A program made the position numbers and the translations under genes. 64,000 nucleotides of DNA from Bradyrhizobium sp. OK095 (GTDB lineage: Bacteria; Pseudomonadota; Alphaproteobacteria; Rhizobiales; Xanthobacteraceae). Below the pieces are notes generated by a model. That model had not been told where the DNA came from and did no database searches. It was given only the letters and a program-made list of their open reading frames with translations. Location of the stretch: assembly GCF_900109945.1 (NCBI RefSeq), contig NZ_FOBX01000001.1, positions 992,001 to 1,056,000 on the forward strand, in the 5' to 3' direction. Positions within the stretch are counted from its first letter, which is position 1, and every line of letters begins with the position of its first letter. This document shows positions 1 through 9,322 of this stretch, in pieces.

Positions 1-154
1 GCCCGAGAGCATCCGGGGCAGCTATCAATACTTCACCCAGAGCAAGGTCGATCGTCTGCTCGGCGCCGGCTATAATGGCGGCTTCACGACGCTCGAGGAT
101 TCGGTGAAGGCCTATGTCGGGGATTATCTCGACCGGCCCGACCGCTTCCGCTGA
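1..154 (+). CDS. hldD: ADP-glyceromanno-heptose 6-epimerase, C-terminal end (partial)
   Basis: Only the last 50 codons are in the window; the reading frame opens at base 2 and stops at TGA 152-154. The residues (PESIRGSYQYFTQSKVDRLL, then AGYNGGFTTLEDSV) match the conserved C-terminal end of HldD/RfaD, where the YQYFT segment and the YxxxFTxLE(D/E)gV tail are characteristic. HldD epimerises ADP-D-glycero-manno-heptose to the L-glycero form for the lipopolysaccharide inner core. The identity is supported by the next gene, hldE, which makes the substrate of HldD; the two are 12 bases apart and probably co-transcribed. The N-terminal Rossmann domain is outside the window. Confidence 0.85.
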   Translation, partial: PESIRGSYQYFTQSKVDRLLGAGYNGGFTTLEDSVKAYVGDYLDRPDRFR

Positions 155-166
155 GGGCTTTGGATC

Positions 167-1651
167 ATGGTGACGCCCATTCTCGATTTTGATTCGCTCG
201 CGCAGGACATCGCGCGCCGCACGGTGCTGTGCATCGGCGACATCATGCTGGACGAGTTCGTCTATGGCGAGGTGTCGCGGATTTCGCCGGAAGCGCCGAC
301 GCCTGTCATCCTTGCCCAGCGCAGCGAGATCCATATCGGCGGCGCCGGCAACGTCGCGCGCAATGTCGCCTCGCTCGGCGCGCGCTGCGTCTTCGTCGGT
401 CTCGTCGGCGAGGATGATGCGGGCAAGCGGCTGGCCTCGGCGCTGGTCGAGCATGCCGGGATCGAAAGCGTGCTGGTGTGCGATCCGTCGCGGCCGACCA
501 CGCGAAAGGTCCGCTTCGTCTCCGAGCATTTCTCCACGCACATGCTGCGCGCGGACTGGGAGCAGGCAGCGCCTGCCTCCGACGGCATCGAGACCAAGCT
601 GATCGAGGCGATCCTGCCGCAGATCGCGCGCGCCGACATCGTGCTGCTCTCCGACTACGCCAAGGGCGTGCTGACCGCACGCGTGATCCGCCACACCATC
701 GACGCCGCGCGAAAACTCAATAAGCCCGTGATCGTCGATCCCAAGAGCCTGAACTGGGCGATCTATCGCGGCGCCACGCTGCTCACGCCCAACCGCAAGG
801 AATTTGCGGAAGCCACCCGCAGCCGCGCCGACACGCCTCAGAGCATCGTCGATGCCTCGGAGGACGTGATGCGGCTCGCCGATTGCGAGGCGATCCTGGT
901 CACGCAAGGCGAGCACGGCATGACGCTGGTGCCGCGCAATGGCGAGGCCGTCCATGTGCCCGCTGTCCCGGTGAAGGTGCGCGACGTCTCCGGCGCCGGC
1001 GACACCGTCGCAGCGGCGCTCGCGGTCTCGCTCGCCACGGGCGCGGACTGGGATACGGCGTTGCGCATGGCGAATGCGGCCGCCGCCGTCGCCGTCGGCA
1101 AGCAGGGCACCGCCAGCGTCAGCGCGGCCGAGCTGCGGCAAAAGATTTTGCCGCATGCTTATCTCGCGGCCGAGGAGAAGATCGTGCTCGCGCCCGCCGC
1201 GCTCGATGCGCAGCTCGCCGAGTGGAAGCGGCAGGGCCTGCGGGTCGGCTTCACCAATGGCTGCTTCGACATCCTGCATCCCGGCCACGTCAAGGTGCTG
1301 ACCGCGGCGCGCGCCGCCTGCGATCGCCTGATCGTGGGCCTCAACAGCGACGCCTCGGTGCGGCGCCTGAAGGGCGCGGATCGCCCGGTGCAGGACGAAC
1401 GCGCGCGCGCGGAGGTGCTGGCGGCGCTCGAAGCCGTCGACCTCGTCGTGATCTTCGAGGAGGACACGCCGATCGAGCTGATCACGCAGATCAAGCCGAG
1501 TGCGTTGGTGAAGGGCGGCGACTACACCCGCGAGCAGGTGGTCGGCCACGAGGTCGTCGAAGCCGCGGGCGGAATGGTCGTGCTGGTCGACATCCTCCAG
1601 GGTTTCAGCACCACCGCGCTGGTCCATCGCGCGCGGGGAGCGACCAAGTGA
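167..1651 (+). CDS. hldE: Bifunctional heptose-7-phosphate kinase / heptose-1-phosphate adenylyltransferase
   Basis: The 494-residue cytoplasmic protein has the two-domain layout of HldE/RfaE. The N-terminal ribokinase/PfkB-type domain (about residues 10-330) carries the GGAGNVARN substrate segment and the DVSGAGDT anion-hole/catalytic-base motif near residue 275. The C-terminal cytidylyltransferase-like domain (about 350-494) carries [12 protein letters not shown] near residue 363 and an LNSD segment. The kinase makes heptose-1,7-bisphosphate and the C-terminal domain makes ADP-heptose; the GmhB phosphatase step between them is not encoded here. Length is normal for a fused HldE. It lies between hldD and the ligase gene and overlaps the latter by 4 bases, so translational coupling is likely. 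Confidence 0.95.
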   Translation: MVTPILDFDSLAQDIARRTVLCIGDIMLDEFVYGEVSRISPEAPTPVILAQRSEIHIGGAGNVARNVASLGARCVFVGLVGEDDAGKRLASALVEHAGIESVLVCDPSRPTTRKVRFVSEHFSTHMLRADWEQAAPASDGIETKLIEAILPQIARADIVLLSDYAKGVLTARVIRHTIDAARKLNKPVIVDPKSLNWAIYRGATLLTPNRKEFAEATRSRADTPQSIVDASEDVMRLADCEAILVTQGEHGMTLVPRNGEAVHVPAVPVKVRDVSGAGDTVAAALAVSLATGADWDTALRMANAAAAVAVGKQGTASVSAAELRQKILPHAYLAAEEKIVLAPAALDAQLAEWKRQGLRVGFTNGCFDILHPGHVKVLTAARAACDRLIVGLNSDASVRRLKGADRPVQDERARAEVLAALEAVDLVVIFEEDTPIELITQIKPSALVKGGDYTREQVVGHEVVEAAGGMVVLVDILQGFSTTALVHRARGATK

Positions 1652-2946
1652 CTGACCAAGTGACGGCGCTGGCCAGCGAGACGACCGGCCAAATGCTGTG
1701 GCGGCGCTTTCGCAGCCCCGCGGCCTGGGGCGAGACGGTCGATCTGTTCGCGATCCTGACCGTGGCCTCGCTGCCCTGGTCGACCTCGCTCGTGGCGATT
1801 TTCAACGCCGCGTTCCTGGTCTGCATGGTGCCGTTCCTCGACGTTCGCGCCTTCCTGCAATCATTGAAGCGTCCGATCGCGGCGGTGCCGATCGCGCTGG
1901 TCCTGCTCGCGGTGGTGGGCATGCTGTGGTCGGATGCGGCCTGGGGCGCGCGCCTCTATGCGCTCAGTCCGACCGTCAAGCTGCTGGTGCTGCCCGTCCT
2001 GCTCTACCATTTCGAGCGCTCGCCGCGCGGACACTGGATCTTCATCGCCTTCCTGGTGTCCTGCGCGCTGCTGTCGGTGATGTCATGGCTGGTCGTGTTC
2101 GATCCCGATCTGACACTCAAGCCCGACCACCTCGAACGCGGCATCTTCGTCAAGAACTACATCAACCAGAGCCAGGAATTCGCGCTGTGCGCGGTCGCGC
2201 TCGCTTTTCCCATCGTGATGCTGCTGCGCCAGAAGCGCTATTGGCTCGCGGGATTGTTGACCGCGCTGGCGCTGAGCTTCTTCGTCAACATGGCCTTCGT
2301 GGTGGTGTCGCGCACAGCGCTCGTCACCGTTCCGATCATGTTCGGCGTGTTCGCGCTGCTGCACCTGCGCTGGCGCAGCATTGCGATCATCTCCGTGGCT
2401 CTGCTGGTCGGTGCCGTCCTTGCCTGGCAGGCCTCGCCGCAATTGCGCAAGACCGCCGACACCTTTGTCAGCGACTACACGCGCTATGTGGAAAAGGGCG
2501 AGCCGACCTCGCTGGGCCTGCGGCTCGAATTCTGGCGGAAGTCGCTCATCTTCTTCGCGGAGGCGCCGATCAAGGGCCACGGCACCGGCTCGACGCGCGG
2601 ATTGTTCGAGGCGGTCGCGACGCCGGGCGGCCACTACCAGGCCTCCGCCGAGGTGATCGGCAACCCGCATAACCAGACGTTGAACGTCGCCGTGCAATGG
2701 GGCCTTATCGGTGTCGGCGTTCTCTACGCGATCTGGGTCCTGCATCTCCTGCTGTTTCGTGGCGACGGGCTCGCCAACTGGGTCGGCCTTCTGGTCGTTG
2801 TCCAGAACGTCTTCACCTCGCTGTTCAACTCCCATCTGTTCGACTTCCACGAGGGCTGGATGTACGTCATCGGCGTCGGGGTTGCCGGCGGCATGGTGCT
2901 CCGGGCCCAACAGGGCGAGGCGAAGGTGGGGGAAGCCGGTTCCTGA
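1648..2946 (+). CDS. O-antigen ligase family membrane protein (WaaL/Wzy_C type)
   Basis: A polytopic membrane protein of 432 residues with roughly ten or more hydrophobic segments. I chose GTG 1648 because it overlaps the hldE stop (GTGA), has GGGAG seven bases upstream (1636-1640), and the upstream extension of this frame is only a shadow of hldE. The large periplasmic region near residue 340 has [14 protein letters not shown], the Asn/His-containing signature of the Wzy_C/O-antigen ligase family. Such proteins transfer undecaprenyl-linked glycan to lipid A-core at the periplasmic face. The position after hldD-hldE favours the WaaL role over a Wzy polymerase, but sequence alone does not separate them. 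Confidence 0.8.
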   Translation: MTDQVTALASETTGQMLWRRFRSPAAWGETVDLFAILTVASLPWSTSLVAIFNAAFLVCMVPFLDVRAFLQSLKRPIAAVPIALVLLAVVGMLWSDAAWGARLYALSPTVKLLVLPVLLYHFERSPRGHWIFIAFLVSCALLSVMSWLVVFDPDLTLKPDHLERGIFVKNYINQSQEFALCAVALAFPIVMLLRQKRYWLAGLLTALALSFFVNMAFVVVSRTALVTVPIMFGVFALLHLRWRSIAIISVALLVGAVLAWQASPQLRKTADTFVSDYTRYVEKGEPTSLGLRLEFWRKSLIFFAEAPIKGHGTGSTRGLFEAVATPGGHYQASAEVIGNPHNQTLNVAVQWGLIGVGVLYAIWVLHLLLFRGDGLANWVGLLVVVQNVFTSLFNSHLFDFHEGWMYVIGVGVAGGMVLRAQQGEAKVGEAGS

Positions 2947-2957
2947 ACGGCCGAGTG

Positions 2958-3000
2958 GCTGGCAAGTCTTGTGCTGGCAAGTCTTGTGCTGGCAAGTCTG
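2958..3000. repeat. 15-bp tandem repeat, about 2.8 copies
   Basis: The unit GCTGGCAAGTCTTGT occurs twice in full and once in part, without mismatch, just after the ligase stop codon and about 60 bases before the next start. The unit length is a multiple of three. Nothing indicates that it is translated. Confidence 0.9.
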
Positions 3001-3059
3001 GTCGAGATGGGCTATCAGCGCGGTCAGGTTGCACTCACAGGATTATCATCGGTCGGCGG

Positions 3060-4973
3060 ATGACGCGTCTTTCGCATCTCACCTTGCGCAATTTCCTGAT
3101 CGCGCTCCACGACCTGCTGGCGACCGCGGCGGCGCTGTTCGCTGCGTTCTATCTGCGTTTCGAGGGCGGCGAATTCTTCTATGACCGCCTGCCGCTGCTG
3201 TTCCAGATCCTGCCCTATTTCCTCGCCTTCAGCGTGGTCGTGTTCTTCGTCTTCAACCTGACCACGACGAAATGGCGCTTCATCTCGCTGCCCGACGCGC
3301 TGAACATCATCCGCGTCGCGTCCGTGCTGACGGTGGCGCTGCTGGTGCTCGACTACATCTTCGTCGCCCCCAATGTCCGCGGCGCGTTCTTCCTCGGCAA
3401 GGTGACGATCGTCCTCTACTGGTTCCTCGAAATCGCCTTCCTCAGCGCGCTACGCATGGCCTACCGCTATTTCCGCTATACGCGGGTGCGGCGTCATGCT
3501 CGCACCGAGGACGCCGCGCCGACGCTGCTGATCGGCCGCGCCGCGGATGCCGAGGTGCTGCTGCGCGGAATCGAGAGCGGCGCGATCAAGCGCGTCTGGC
3601 CGGTCGGCGTACTGTCGCCGTCGAGCTCCGATCGCGGCCAGTCGATCCGCAGCGTGCCGGTGCTGGGCGACATCGGCGACATCGAGGACGTCGTCGCCGA
3701 CTTCGCCAAGCGCAACAAGGCGATCGCGCGCCTCATTATGACGCCGTCGGCGTTCGAACCCGATGCGCATCCGGAGCAGATCCTGATGCGGGCGCGCAAG
3801 CTCGGCGTCATCGTCAACCGCATGCCGTCGCTCGAGAGCGGCGATGCGCCGCGCCTCACGGCCGTCGCGGTCGAGGACCTCTTGCTGCGGCCGAGCGAGA
3901 AGATCGACTACGCACGGCTCGAGGCGTTGATCAAGGGCAAGGCCGTCATCGTCACCGGCGGCGGCGGCTCGATCGGCTCCGAGATCTGCGAGCGCGTCGT
4001 TGCCTTCGGCGCCGCACGCTTGCTGGTCGTGGAAAATTCCGAGCCCGCGCTCTACGCCGTCACGGAAACACTCGCCGCGCATGGCTCAGCTGCCGAAATC
4101 GAAGGGCGCATCGCCGATATCCGCGACCGCGAGCGCATCATGCGCCTGATGGCCGAGTTCAAGCCTGATATCGTGTTCCACGCCGCAGCGTTGAAGCACG
4201 TGCCGATCCTTGAGCGCGACTGGAGCGAGGGCGTCAAGACCAACATCTTCGGCTCGATCAACGTGGCCGATGCCGCGCACAGCGCCGGCGCGGCAGCCAT
4301 GGTGATGATCTCGACCGACAAGGCGATCGAGCCGGTGTCGATGCTCGGCCTCACCAAGCGTTTTGCCGAGATGTATTGCCAGGCGCTCGATCATGATCTT
4401 GCCTCCGGCAGCAGCGTTGCCAGGCCGCCGATGCGGCTGATCTCGGTCCGGTTCGGCAACGTGCTGGCGTCGAACGGCTCGGTGGTGCCGAAGTTCAAGG
4501 CGCAGATCGAAGCCGGCGGTCCCGTGACCGTCACCCATCCCGACATGGTCCGCTACTTCATGACCATCCGCGAGGCCTGCGATCTCGTCATCACAGCGGC
4601 AACGCATGCGCTCGGAACGCAGCGGCATGATGTCTCGGTCTACGTGCTCAACATGGGCCAGCCGGTGAAGATCGTCGACCTCGCCGAGCGCATGATCCGC
4701 CTCTCGGGCCTGCAGCCCGGCTACGACATCGAGATCGTGTTCACCGGCATGCGGCCGGGCGAACGCCTGCACGAAATCCTGTTCGCTTCCGAGGAGCCGA
4801 CCCGCGAGATCGGGGTCGCCGGCATCATGGCCGCGCAGCCGAACGAGCCGCCGATGCAGACGCTGCGCAAATGGATCGCAGCGCTCGAGCAGGCGATCGC
4901 GCGCGACGATCGCACCACGATCAGAACCATCCTCAAGGATGCGGTTCCGGAATTCGGGTCGACTGCGGCCTGA
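3060..4973 (+). CDS. CapD/FlaA1-type membrane nucleoside-diphosphate-sugar epimerase/dehydratase
   Basis: The 637-residue protein has about four N-terminal transmembrane helices (residues 10-130), a CoA-binding-like Rossmann region, and a C-terminal extended-SDR domain starting with the NAD motif GGGGSIGSE near residue 300. This is the WbpM/CapD/FlaA1 architecture, whose members 4,6-dehydrate UDP-N-acetylhexosamines for O-antigen or capsule. The catalytic-region motif reads SMLGLTKR; in WbpM the residue four before the Lys is Met replacing the SDR Tyr, here it is Leu with Met next to it. ATG 3060 is chosen because it begins the hydrophobic N-terminus, while the frame extends upstream only inside the ligase gene. 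It is followed two bases later by a glycosyltransferase, an operon-like arrangement. Confidence 0.88.
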   Translation: MTRLSHLTLRNFLIALHDLLATAAALFAAFYLRFEGGEFFYDRLPLLFQILPYFLAFSVVVFFVFNLTTTKWRFISLPDALNIIRVASVLTVALLVLDYIFVAPNVRGAFFLGKVTIVLYWFLEIAFLSALRMAYRYFRYTRVRRHARTEDAAPTLLIGRAADAEVLLRGIESGAIKRVWPVGVLSPSSSDRGQSIRSVPVLGDIGDIEDVVADFAKRNKAIARLIMTPSAFEPDAHPEQILMRARKLGVIVNRMPSLESGDAPRLTAVAVEDLLLRPSEKIDYARLEALIKGKAVIVTGGGGSIGSEICERVVAFGAARLLVVENSEPALYAVTETLAAHGSAAEIEGRIADIRDRERIMRLMAEFKPDIVFHAAALKHVPILERDWSEGVKTNIFGSINVADAAHSAGAAAMVMISTDKAIEPVSMLGLTKRFAEMYCQALDHDLASGSSVARPPMRLISVRFGNVLASNGSVVPKFKAQIEAGGPVTVTHPDMVRYFMTIREACDLVITAATHALGTQRHDVSVYVLNMGQPVKIVDLAERMIRLSGLQPGYDIEIVFTGMRPGERLHEILFASEEPTREIGVAGIMAAQPNEPPMQTLRKWIAALEQAIARDDRTTIRTILKDAVPEFGSTAA

Positions 4974-4975
4974 CC

Positions 4976-6196
4976 ATGCAGTCCCAAGGCAAGATCGTCG
5001 TCGCGAGCCAGCATTATCCGCCTGATCCGAGTACGACCGCGGCGATCATGGCCGAGATCGCCTGCCGCGTCGCCGGGGATCACGAGGTCGTCGTGCTGTC
5101 GGGCTCGCCCGGCGCGCTGCCGGCCTCGCAGATCGGCCCGGGCAAGCCGCGTGTCATTGCGATCAAGAACCGGATGGCAGGCAAGGCGGCGCTGGTGCGG
5201 CGCGGGGTGTCCGAGTTGCTGTTCGCTGCGCGCACATTCTTCGCGCTGATCCGTGAGCTCAAGGCAGGCGACGTCGTGCTCACCGTCACCGCGCCGTTCA
5301 TGCTGCCTTATGCCGTTGCGGCAGCTGCAAAGCTCAAGGGCGCGCGCTCGGCGCTGATCATGCACGACCTCTTCCCCGATGTGCTGGTGATGGCGGGCAT
5401 CCTGAAGCCCGGCTCGATCGTGACGCGGACGATGCGCTTCGCCAACAGCCTGATGTTCCGCGCGCTCAACGCCGTCATCACCATCGGCCGTGATGCGGAG
5501 CAGCCGCTGCTGAGCTATTCCGGCATGAGGCGGAACAAGATCCGCTTCATTCCGAACTGGGCGACGCTGGTGCCCGGGGCGCGTCCGCTCGCATCGGACA
5601 ATCCGTTCCGAAAAGCGCTCCCCGCGCGCTTCATCGTCGGCCTGTCGGGCAATCTCGGCTTTACCCATGATCCCGAGATCGTGTTCGAGGCGGCCCGCCT
5701 GCTCAGGGACGAGCCGGACATCCATTTCCTGCTCTCGGGCTGGGGCATCGGCTTCGAGCAGCTGAAGCAGTTGCAGGCCGAAGCGAACTTGCCCAATGTC
5801 TCCTTCGTGGGACGCGTCGAGGATGTCGAGCTCGAGGCATTCCTGGCGTCTGCCAATCTCTGGATCATTCCGTACCGGAAGGACGTTGCGGGGGTGTCGG
5901 TGCCGAGCCGGTTCTACAATCTGCTGGCGGTCGGCCGTCCCGTGGTGCTGGTCTCCGAGCCCGAGGCCGAGGCTGCGTTGACGGTGGTGGAGAACGGGCT
6001 CGGCTGGGTTGTGACGCCGGGCCGCGCTGATCAGCTTGCGGAGGCGATCCGCGCGGCCTCCCGTGCCGACGCTGCCGCCATGGCGGAGCGCGCGGTGAAG
6101 GCGGCAACGAGATTCGACCGGACGGTTGCGATGAACGCCTATGCCGGTCTGATCGACGAATTGTTGCGCAACCCTGATCTGGCGGAGCAACGATGA
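4976..6196 (+). CDS. Glycosyltransferase, GT-B fold, family 4 (WcaI/WbuB-like)
   Basis: The 406-residue protein starts at ATG 4976, two bases after the preceding stop, with the N-terminal motif IVVASQHYPPDPSTTA typical of the WcaI/WbuB branch of GT4 enzymes. A Gly-rich donor-site loop (VGLSGNLGFTHDPE, near residue 222) and the PSRFYNLLAVGRPVV segment near residue 308 match the nucleotide-sugar-binding C-terminal domain. Such enzymes add a sugar from a nucleotide donor to a lipid-linked O-antigen intermediate at the cytoplasmic face; donor and acceptor cannot be read from sequence. The last four bases overlap the start of the next gene (ATGA). Confidence 0.85.
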   Translation: MQSQGKIVVASQHYPPDPSTTAAIMAEIACRVAGDHEVVVLSGSPGALPASQIGPGKPRVIAIKNRMAGKAALVRRGVSELLFAARTFFALIRELKAGDVVLTVTAPFMLPYAVAAAAKLKGARSALIMHDLFPDVLVMAGILKPGSIVTRTMRFANSLMFRALNAVITIGRDAEQPLLSYSGMRRNKIRFIPNWATLVPGARPLASDNPFRKALPARFIVGLSGNLGFTHDPEIVFEAARLLRDEPDIHFLLSGWGIGFEQLKQLQAEANLPNVSFVGRVEDVELEAFLASANLWIIPYRKDVAGVSVPSRFYNLLAVGRPVVLVSEPEAEAALTVVENGLGWVVTPGRADQLAEAIRAASRADAAAMAERAVKAATRFDRTVAMNAYAGLIDELLRNPDLAEQR

Positions 6197-7140
6197 GCGA
6201 GCGCAGGCCGGTCGTGCTGGTGACGGGAGCGAGCGGCTTCGTCGGCCGTCATGTCGCGCCCGCGCTGGCGCGCGAAGGATGGTCGGTTCGCCGCGCCGTG
6301 CGCAGCCCGGAGGGCATGGACGACGAGGTCGTGATCGAAACGATCGGCCCGGAGACCGACTGGCAGGCCGCGCTCGAAGGCGTCGATGCCGTCGTCCATC
6401 TCGCCGCGCGCGTGCATCACAAGCACGAGGAGCACGCGGTCCAGCTCTACCGCAACGTCAACATCGCCGGCACGCTGCATCTGGCGCGCTGCGCGGCGAC
6501 GGCGGGCGTGGGCCAGTTCATCTTCGTCAGCACCGTTCTCGTGCATGGCCGCAGCAATGAAGGCCGCGCGCCGTTCAACGAGGACGACATCCTGACGCCG
6601 CGCGGTCTCTACGGCATGTCCAAGGCCGCGGCCGAGGCGGGCCTGAGGACACTGGCGCGCGACAGCGCCATGAAGATCTCGGTGATCAGGCCGCCACTGG
6701 TCTATGGTGCGGGCGCCAAGGGCAATTTCGCGCTGCTGACGCGTGCGGTGAATCTGGGAATGCCGTTGCCCTTTGCCGCGATCCATAATCATCGCGCCTT
6801 CCTGGCCGTGCAGAACCTGTCGTCGTTCATCCAGCGCCGGCTCGCTCATCCCGATCCCGCCAGCAATTTCGAGATATTCCTGGTGGCCGACAAGGAGCAG
6901 GTCTCGACGCCCGAATTCATCGAGCGGCTGGCGAAAGCCGCCGGCAAGAACTCGCGGCTGTTCGGCATACCTCCCGACCTGCTCGGCACGCTGCTCAGCC
7001 TGCTGGGGCGGCAGGATACGCATGACAGCCTGATCGGCTCGCTCGAGCTCAACATTTCCAAGGCGGTTGCGACCGGCTGGCAGCCGCAAGTTTCCCTCGA
7101 CGAGGGCTTGCGGCTCGCGCTGTCGGCTCAGGAGACTTGA
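6193..7140 (+). CDS. NAD-dependent epimerase/dehydratase (WbpV/GalE-like extended SDR)
   Basis: A 315-residue extended-SDR enzyme with TGASGFVGRH for NAD binding at residues 10-19, HLAARVHH in the central sheet, an STVLVHG serine region, and YGMSK as the catalytic Tyr-x-x-x-Lys. ATG overlaps the preceding glycosyltransferase stop. In Pseudomonas and many alphaproteobacteria such 310-residue SDRs sit beside a WbpL-type initiating transferase and epimerise or reduce the UDP-N-acetyl sugar that this transferase uses. Here exactly such a gene is next, convergent and overlapping 13 bases at the 3' ends. The exact sugar is unknown. Confidence 0.85.
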   Translation: MSERRPVVLVTGASGFVGRHVAPALAREGWSVRRAVRSPEGMDDEVVIETIGPETDWQAALEGVDAVVHLAARVHHKHEEHAVQLYRNVNIAGTLHLARCAATAGVGQFIFVSTVLVHGRSNEGRAPFNEDDILTPRGLYGMSKAAAEAGLRTLARDSAMKISVIRPPLVYGAGAKGNFALLTRAVNLGMPLPFAAIHNHRAFLAVQNLSSFIQRRLAHPDPASNFEIFLVADKEQVSTPEFIERLAKAAGKNSRLFGIPPDLLGTLLSLLGRQDTHDSLIGSLELNISKAVATGWQPQVSLDEGLRLALSAQET

Positions 7141-8147
7141 GGGCGGGAGAAGCGACGCAGCACGAAGCCAATCGCGACCGCAGCTGCGAGCAGCGAGACG
7201 ATCGTGATCTCCGTCGACCCCGCGCGAACGGTGACGAGGGCCAGCGCTGCCAGCACGAGATTGAGCGCAAACACCTCGCCGATCACGCGCGGGACCGAAA
7301 AACCGTTGTCGGTCGCACGCTGATAGAAATGCGAGCGGTGCGCCGACCAGAACTGCTCGCGGCGCGCGATGCGGCGAAACAGCGTGATGGTGGCATCGAC
7401 GAGATAGTATGCCGGCAGCAGCAGCGCTGCGGCGGCCTGTTCGTGCCAAGCCAGCTCCAGCAGGCACCAGCCGAGCAGAAGGCCGATCGGCAGGCTGCCG
7501 ACATCGCCCAGAAATACCTTTGCGACCGGTTTGTTGAATGGTGCAAAGCCGAGCATGGCGCCGCACAGCGCCGCGGCGATCAATGCGGCCGGCCACGACA
7601 GCTCGCCGAGCCATCCCAGCAGCAGCAGTGAAGCGGCGACCGGCACCACTTCCGCTACCGTCATCAGATCGAGCCCGTCCATGAAGTTGACGAGGTTCAC
7701 GAACCAGACGCCTGCGAGCAAGATCAGGCCGCGTTCGAGCGCAAGCGGCAAGGCCGGCACGATGCGGGCCTCCTCGGGCGCCGTGAACACGATCGCGCCG
7801 ACGCAGGCTGCCTGCAGCACGAGACGCACCGGCACCGGAAGCGACACGATGTCGTCGGCAAATCCGACCAGTGCGATCACGATTGTCGCAATGACCAGTA
7901 CGAGCGGGATCGCGACATTCGCCCAGGCCGCCCACATGTATGCGACGACAAGCGTCGCCGCGATCACCGCGATGCCCGCACCTTGCGGGGTGGGGATGCG
8001 ATGGGAGGACCGCGCGTTGGGCCGCGCCAGTGCATAGCGCTGGAGGAGGGGACGGCTGGTCCAGGTGATGACGGCCGATATCAGTGCGGCGATCGCAACG
8101 GCAAGCAGCAAGGGCAGGGCGGCGAGCGCATCGGTCGCCGGGCTCAC
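7128..8147 (-). CDS. Polyprenyl-phosphate sugar-1-phosphate transferase (WecA/WbpL, GT4 MraY family)
   Basis: A 339-residue polytopic membrane protein of about 10-11 helices. Family signatures are NARSSHRIPTPQGAG in the first cytoplasmic loop, the Mg-binding Asp pair in GFADDIVS, NFMDGLD, and FLGDVGSLPIG. It transfers a sugar-1-phosphate from a UDP-sugar to undecaprenyl phosphate and so starts O-antigen or another glycan. The start overlaps the stop of the upstream membrane-protein gene by four bases (8144-8147), so the two form a two-gene minus-strand operon facing the polysaccharide genes. Confidence 0.92.
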   Translation of the reverse strand: MSPATDALAALPLLLAVAIAALISAVITWTSRPLLQRYALARPNARSSHRIPTPQGAGIAVIAATLVVAYMWAAWANVAIPLVLVIATIVIALVGFADDIVSLPVPVRLVLQAACVGAIVFTAPEEARIVPALPLALERGLILLAGVWFVNLVNFMDGLDLMTVAEVVPVAASLLLLGWLGELSWPAALIAAALCGAMLGFAPFNKPVAKVFLGDVGSLPIGLLLGWCLLELAWHEQAAAALLLPAYYLVDATITLFRRIARREQFWSAHRSHFYQRATDNGFSVPRVIGEVFALNLVLAALALVTVRAGSTEITIVSLLAAAVAIGFVLRRFSRPQVS

Positions 8148-9103
8148 TCCGGCACTCCGAGCGGGGCGGAGCCTTGCGCGGCTTTCTCCGCACTGAGAAT
8201 CCAGACGAGGCCGCCGACCGCGCCGACGATGAAGGACACGGCGCCAAACAGCAGCGAGACGTTGACGCCCTCATTAGCAGCAAGTCCGGCGAAGCCGAAG
8301 GCGAGGCCCATCGTCGCCTCGCGTACGCCCCAGCCGGCGATCGAGATCGGCATCAGGGTGATCAGCATGACCGGCGGAATCAGCAGGAAGATCTGACCGA
8401 AGCTGACGGGCGCGGCGATCGCCTGTACCACGCACCAGGCGATGACGACGGCAAGCACGTGAACGACGAATGACAGGATCGCGATGATTGGTCCGCGCGT
8501 GGGGCTGAAGATCACGCGGTTGGCGATCACGGCGCAGGCGTGGATGTGGTGGGTGGCCCACCAGGTCTTCAGCCACGGCCATTTCAGCGCGCCGAAGATC
8601 AGGAAGCCGAGGCCGCCCGCGAGTGCGACGAAGTCGATCAGCAGCAGCGCCGAGCGTCCGTGCGGGTCGGTGATGAGCTCGTAGCTCCAGGGCAGGCTCG
8701 CGACGACGACGATCGCGAGCGCGACGAGGCCGATCGCGCGATCGACGAAGATCGAGTAGGTGGCCGCGCGCCATCCGGCGCCGGCGCGCGCGACCAGCCA
8801 CAGCCGCACCGCGTCGCCGCCGATCGCGGACGGCAGGGTCTGGTTGAAGAAGGCGCCGATCACGTTGTAGCGCATGGCGCGGCCGAGCTCGAGCGGCGCA
8901 CCGCAGGCGGCGCTGATCTCGCGCCAGCGCAGCACGCCGATGAAGATTTGCAGGAACGTGACCGCGATCGCCATGGCGATCCAGAACAGGCTGCTTGCGG
9001 TGAAGCGCGACAACAGTTCGGTCAGATCGACCTTGCGCAGCGCCAGATAGAGTAGCGCCGCGGAAATCAGGATCTTGGCCGTCGACAGCAGGATTCGGCG
9101 CAT
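8144..9103 (-). CDS. Lysylphosphatidylglycerol-synthase transmembrane (UPF0104/AglD-like) protein
   Basis: A 319-residue integral membrane protein with seven to eight helices and no soluble domain. Conserved points of the flippase-like UPF0104/LPG_synthase_TM family are visible: an N-terminal RKVDLTELLSRF turn after helix 1, LPSAIGGDAVRLWLV, and GWGVREATMG near the C-terminus. This fold is the membrane half of MprF and occurs alone in many glycolipid loci, where a lipid-translocation or glycosylation accessory role has been proposed. Operonic overlap with the WecA-type transferase suggests work on the same lipid-linked intermediate; that is inference. Confidence 0.85.
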   Translation of the reverse strand: MRRILLSTAKILISAALLYLALRKVDLTELLSRFTASSLFWIAMAIAVTFLQIFIGVLRWREISAACGAPLELGRAMRYNVIGAFFNQTLPSAIGGDAVRLWLVARAGAGWRAATYSIFVDRAIGLVALAIVVVASLPWSYELITDPHGRSALLLIDFVALAGGLGFLIFGALKWPWLKTWWATHHIHACAVIANRVIFSPTRGPIIAILSFVVHVLAVVIAWCVVQAIAAPVSFGQIFLLIPPVMLITLMPISIAGWGVREATMGLAFGFAGLAANEGVNVSLLFGAVSFIVGAVGGLVWILSAEKAAQGSAPLGVPE

Positions 9104-9322
9104 CTCGCCCGTTTATCAGAGTTTGCGAAGATTTGAGGCAACCCGACGCGAGGCGCCGAATTCGGCCGCTTTGGTATGGTTTTGGCGCCAATCTTGCAAT
9201 AGCCGTTGTAAACGGACGTTATGAAGGGCCGTTGCGGGGCTATTGCGACCCCCTCGATGCGGCGGCTAAAGAGGTCCCGCGGGGTGGCTTAGGGATCGGT
9301 TCAAGGATCCCTTGGGAACAGG

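Noticed and set aside
883..2946. 687-codon frame reaching from inside hldE through the ligase gene
   Set aside because: The first 255 codons are an Arg/Gly-rich shadow of hldE; the real gene begins at GTG 1648.
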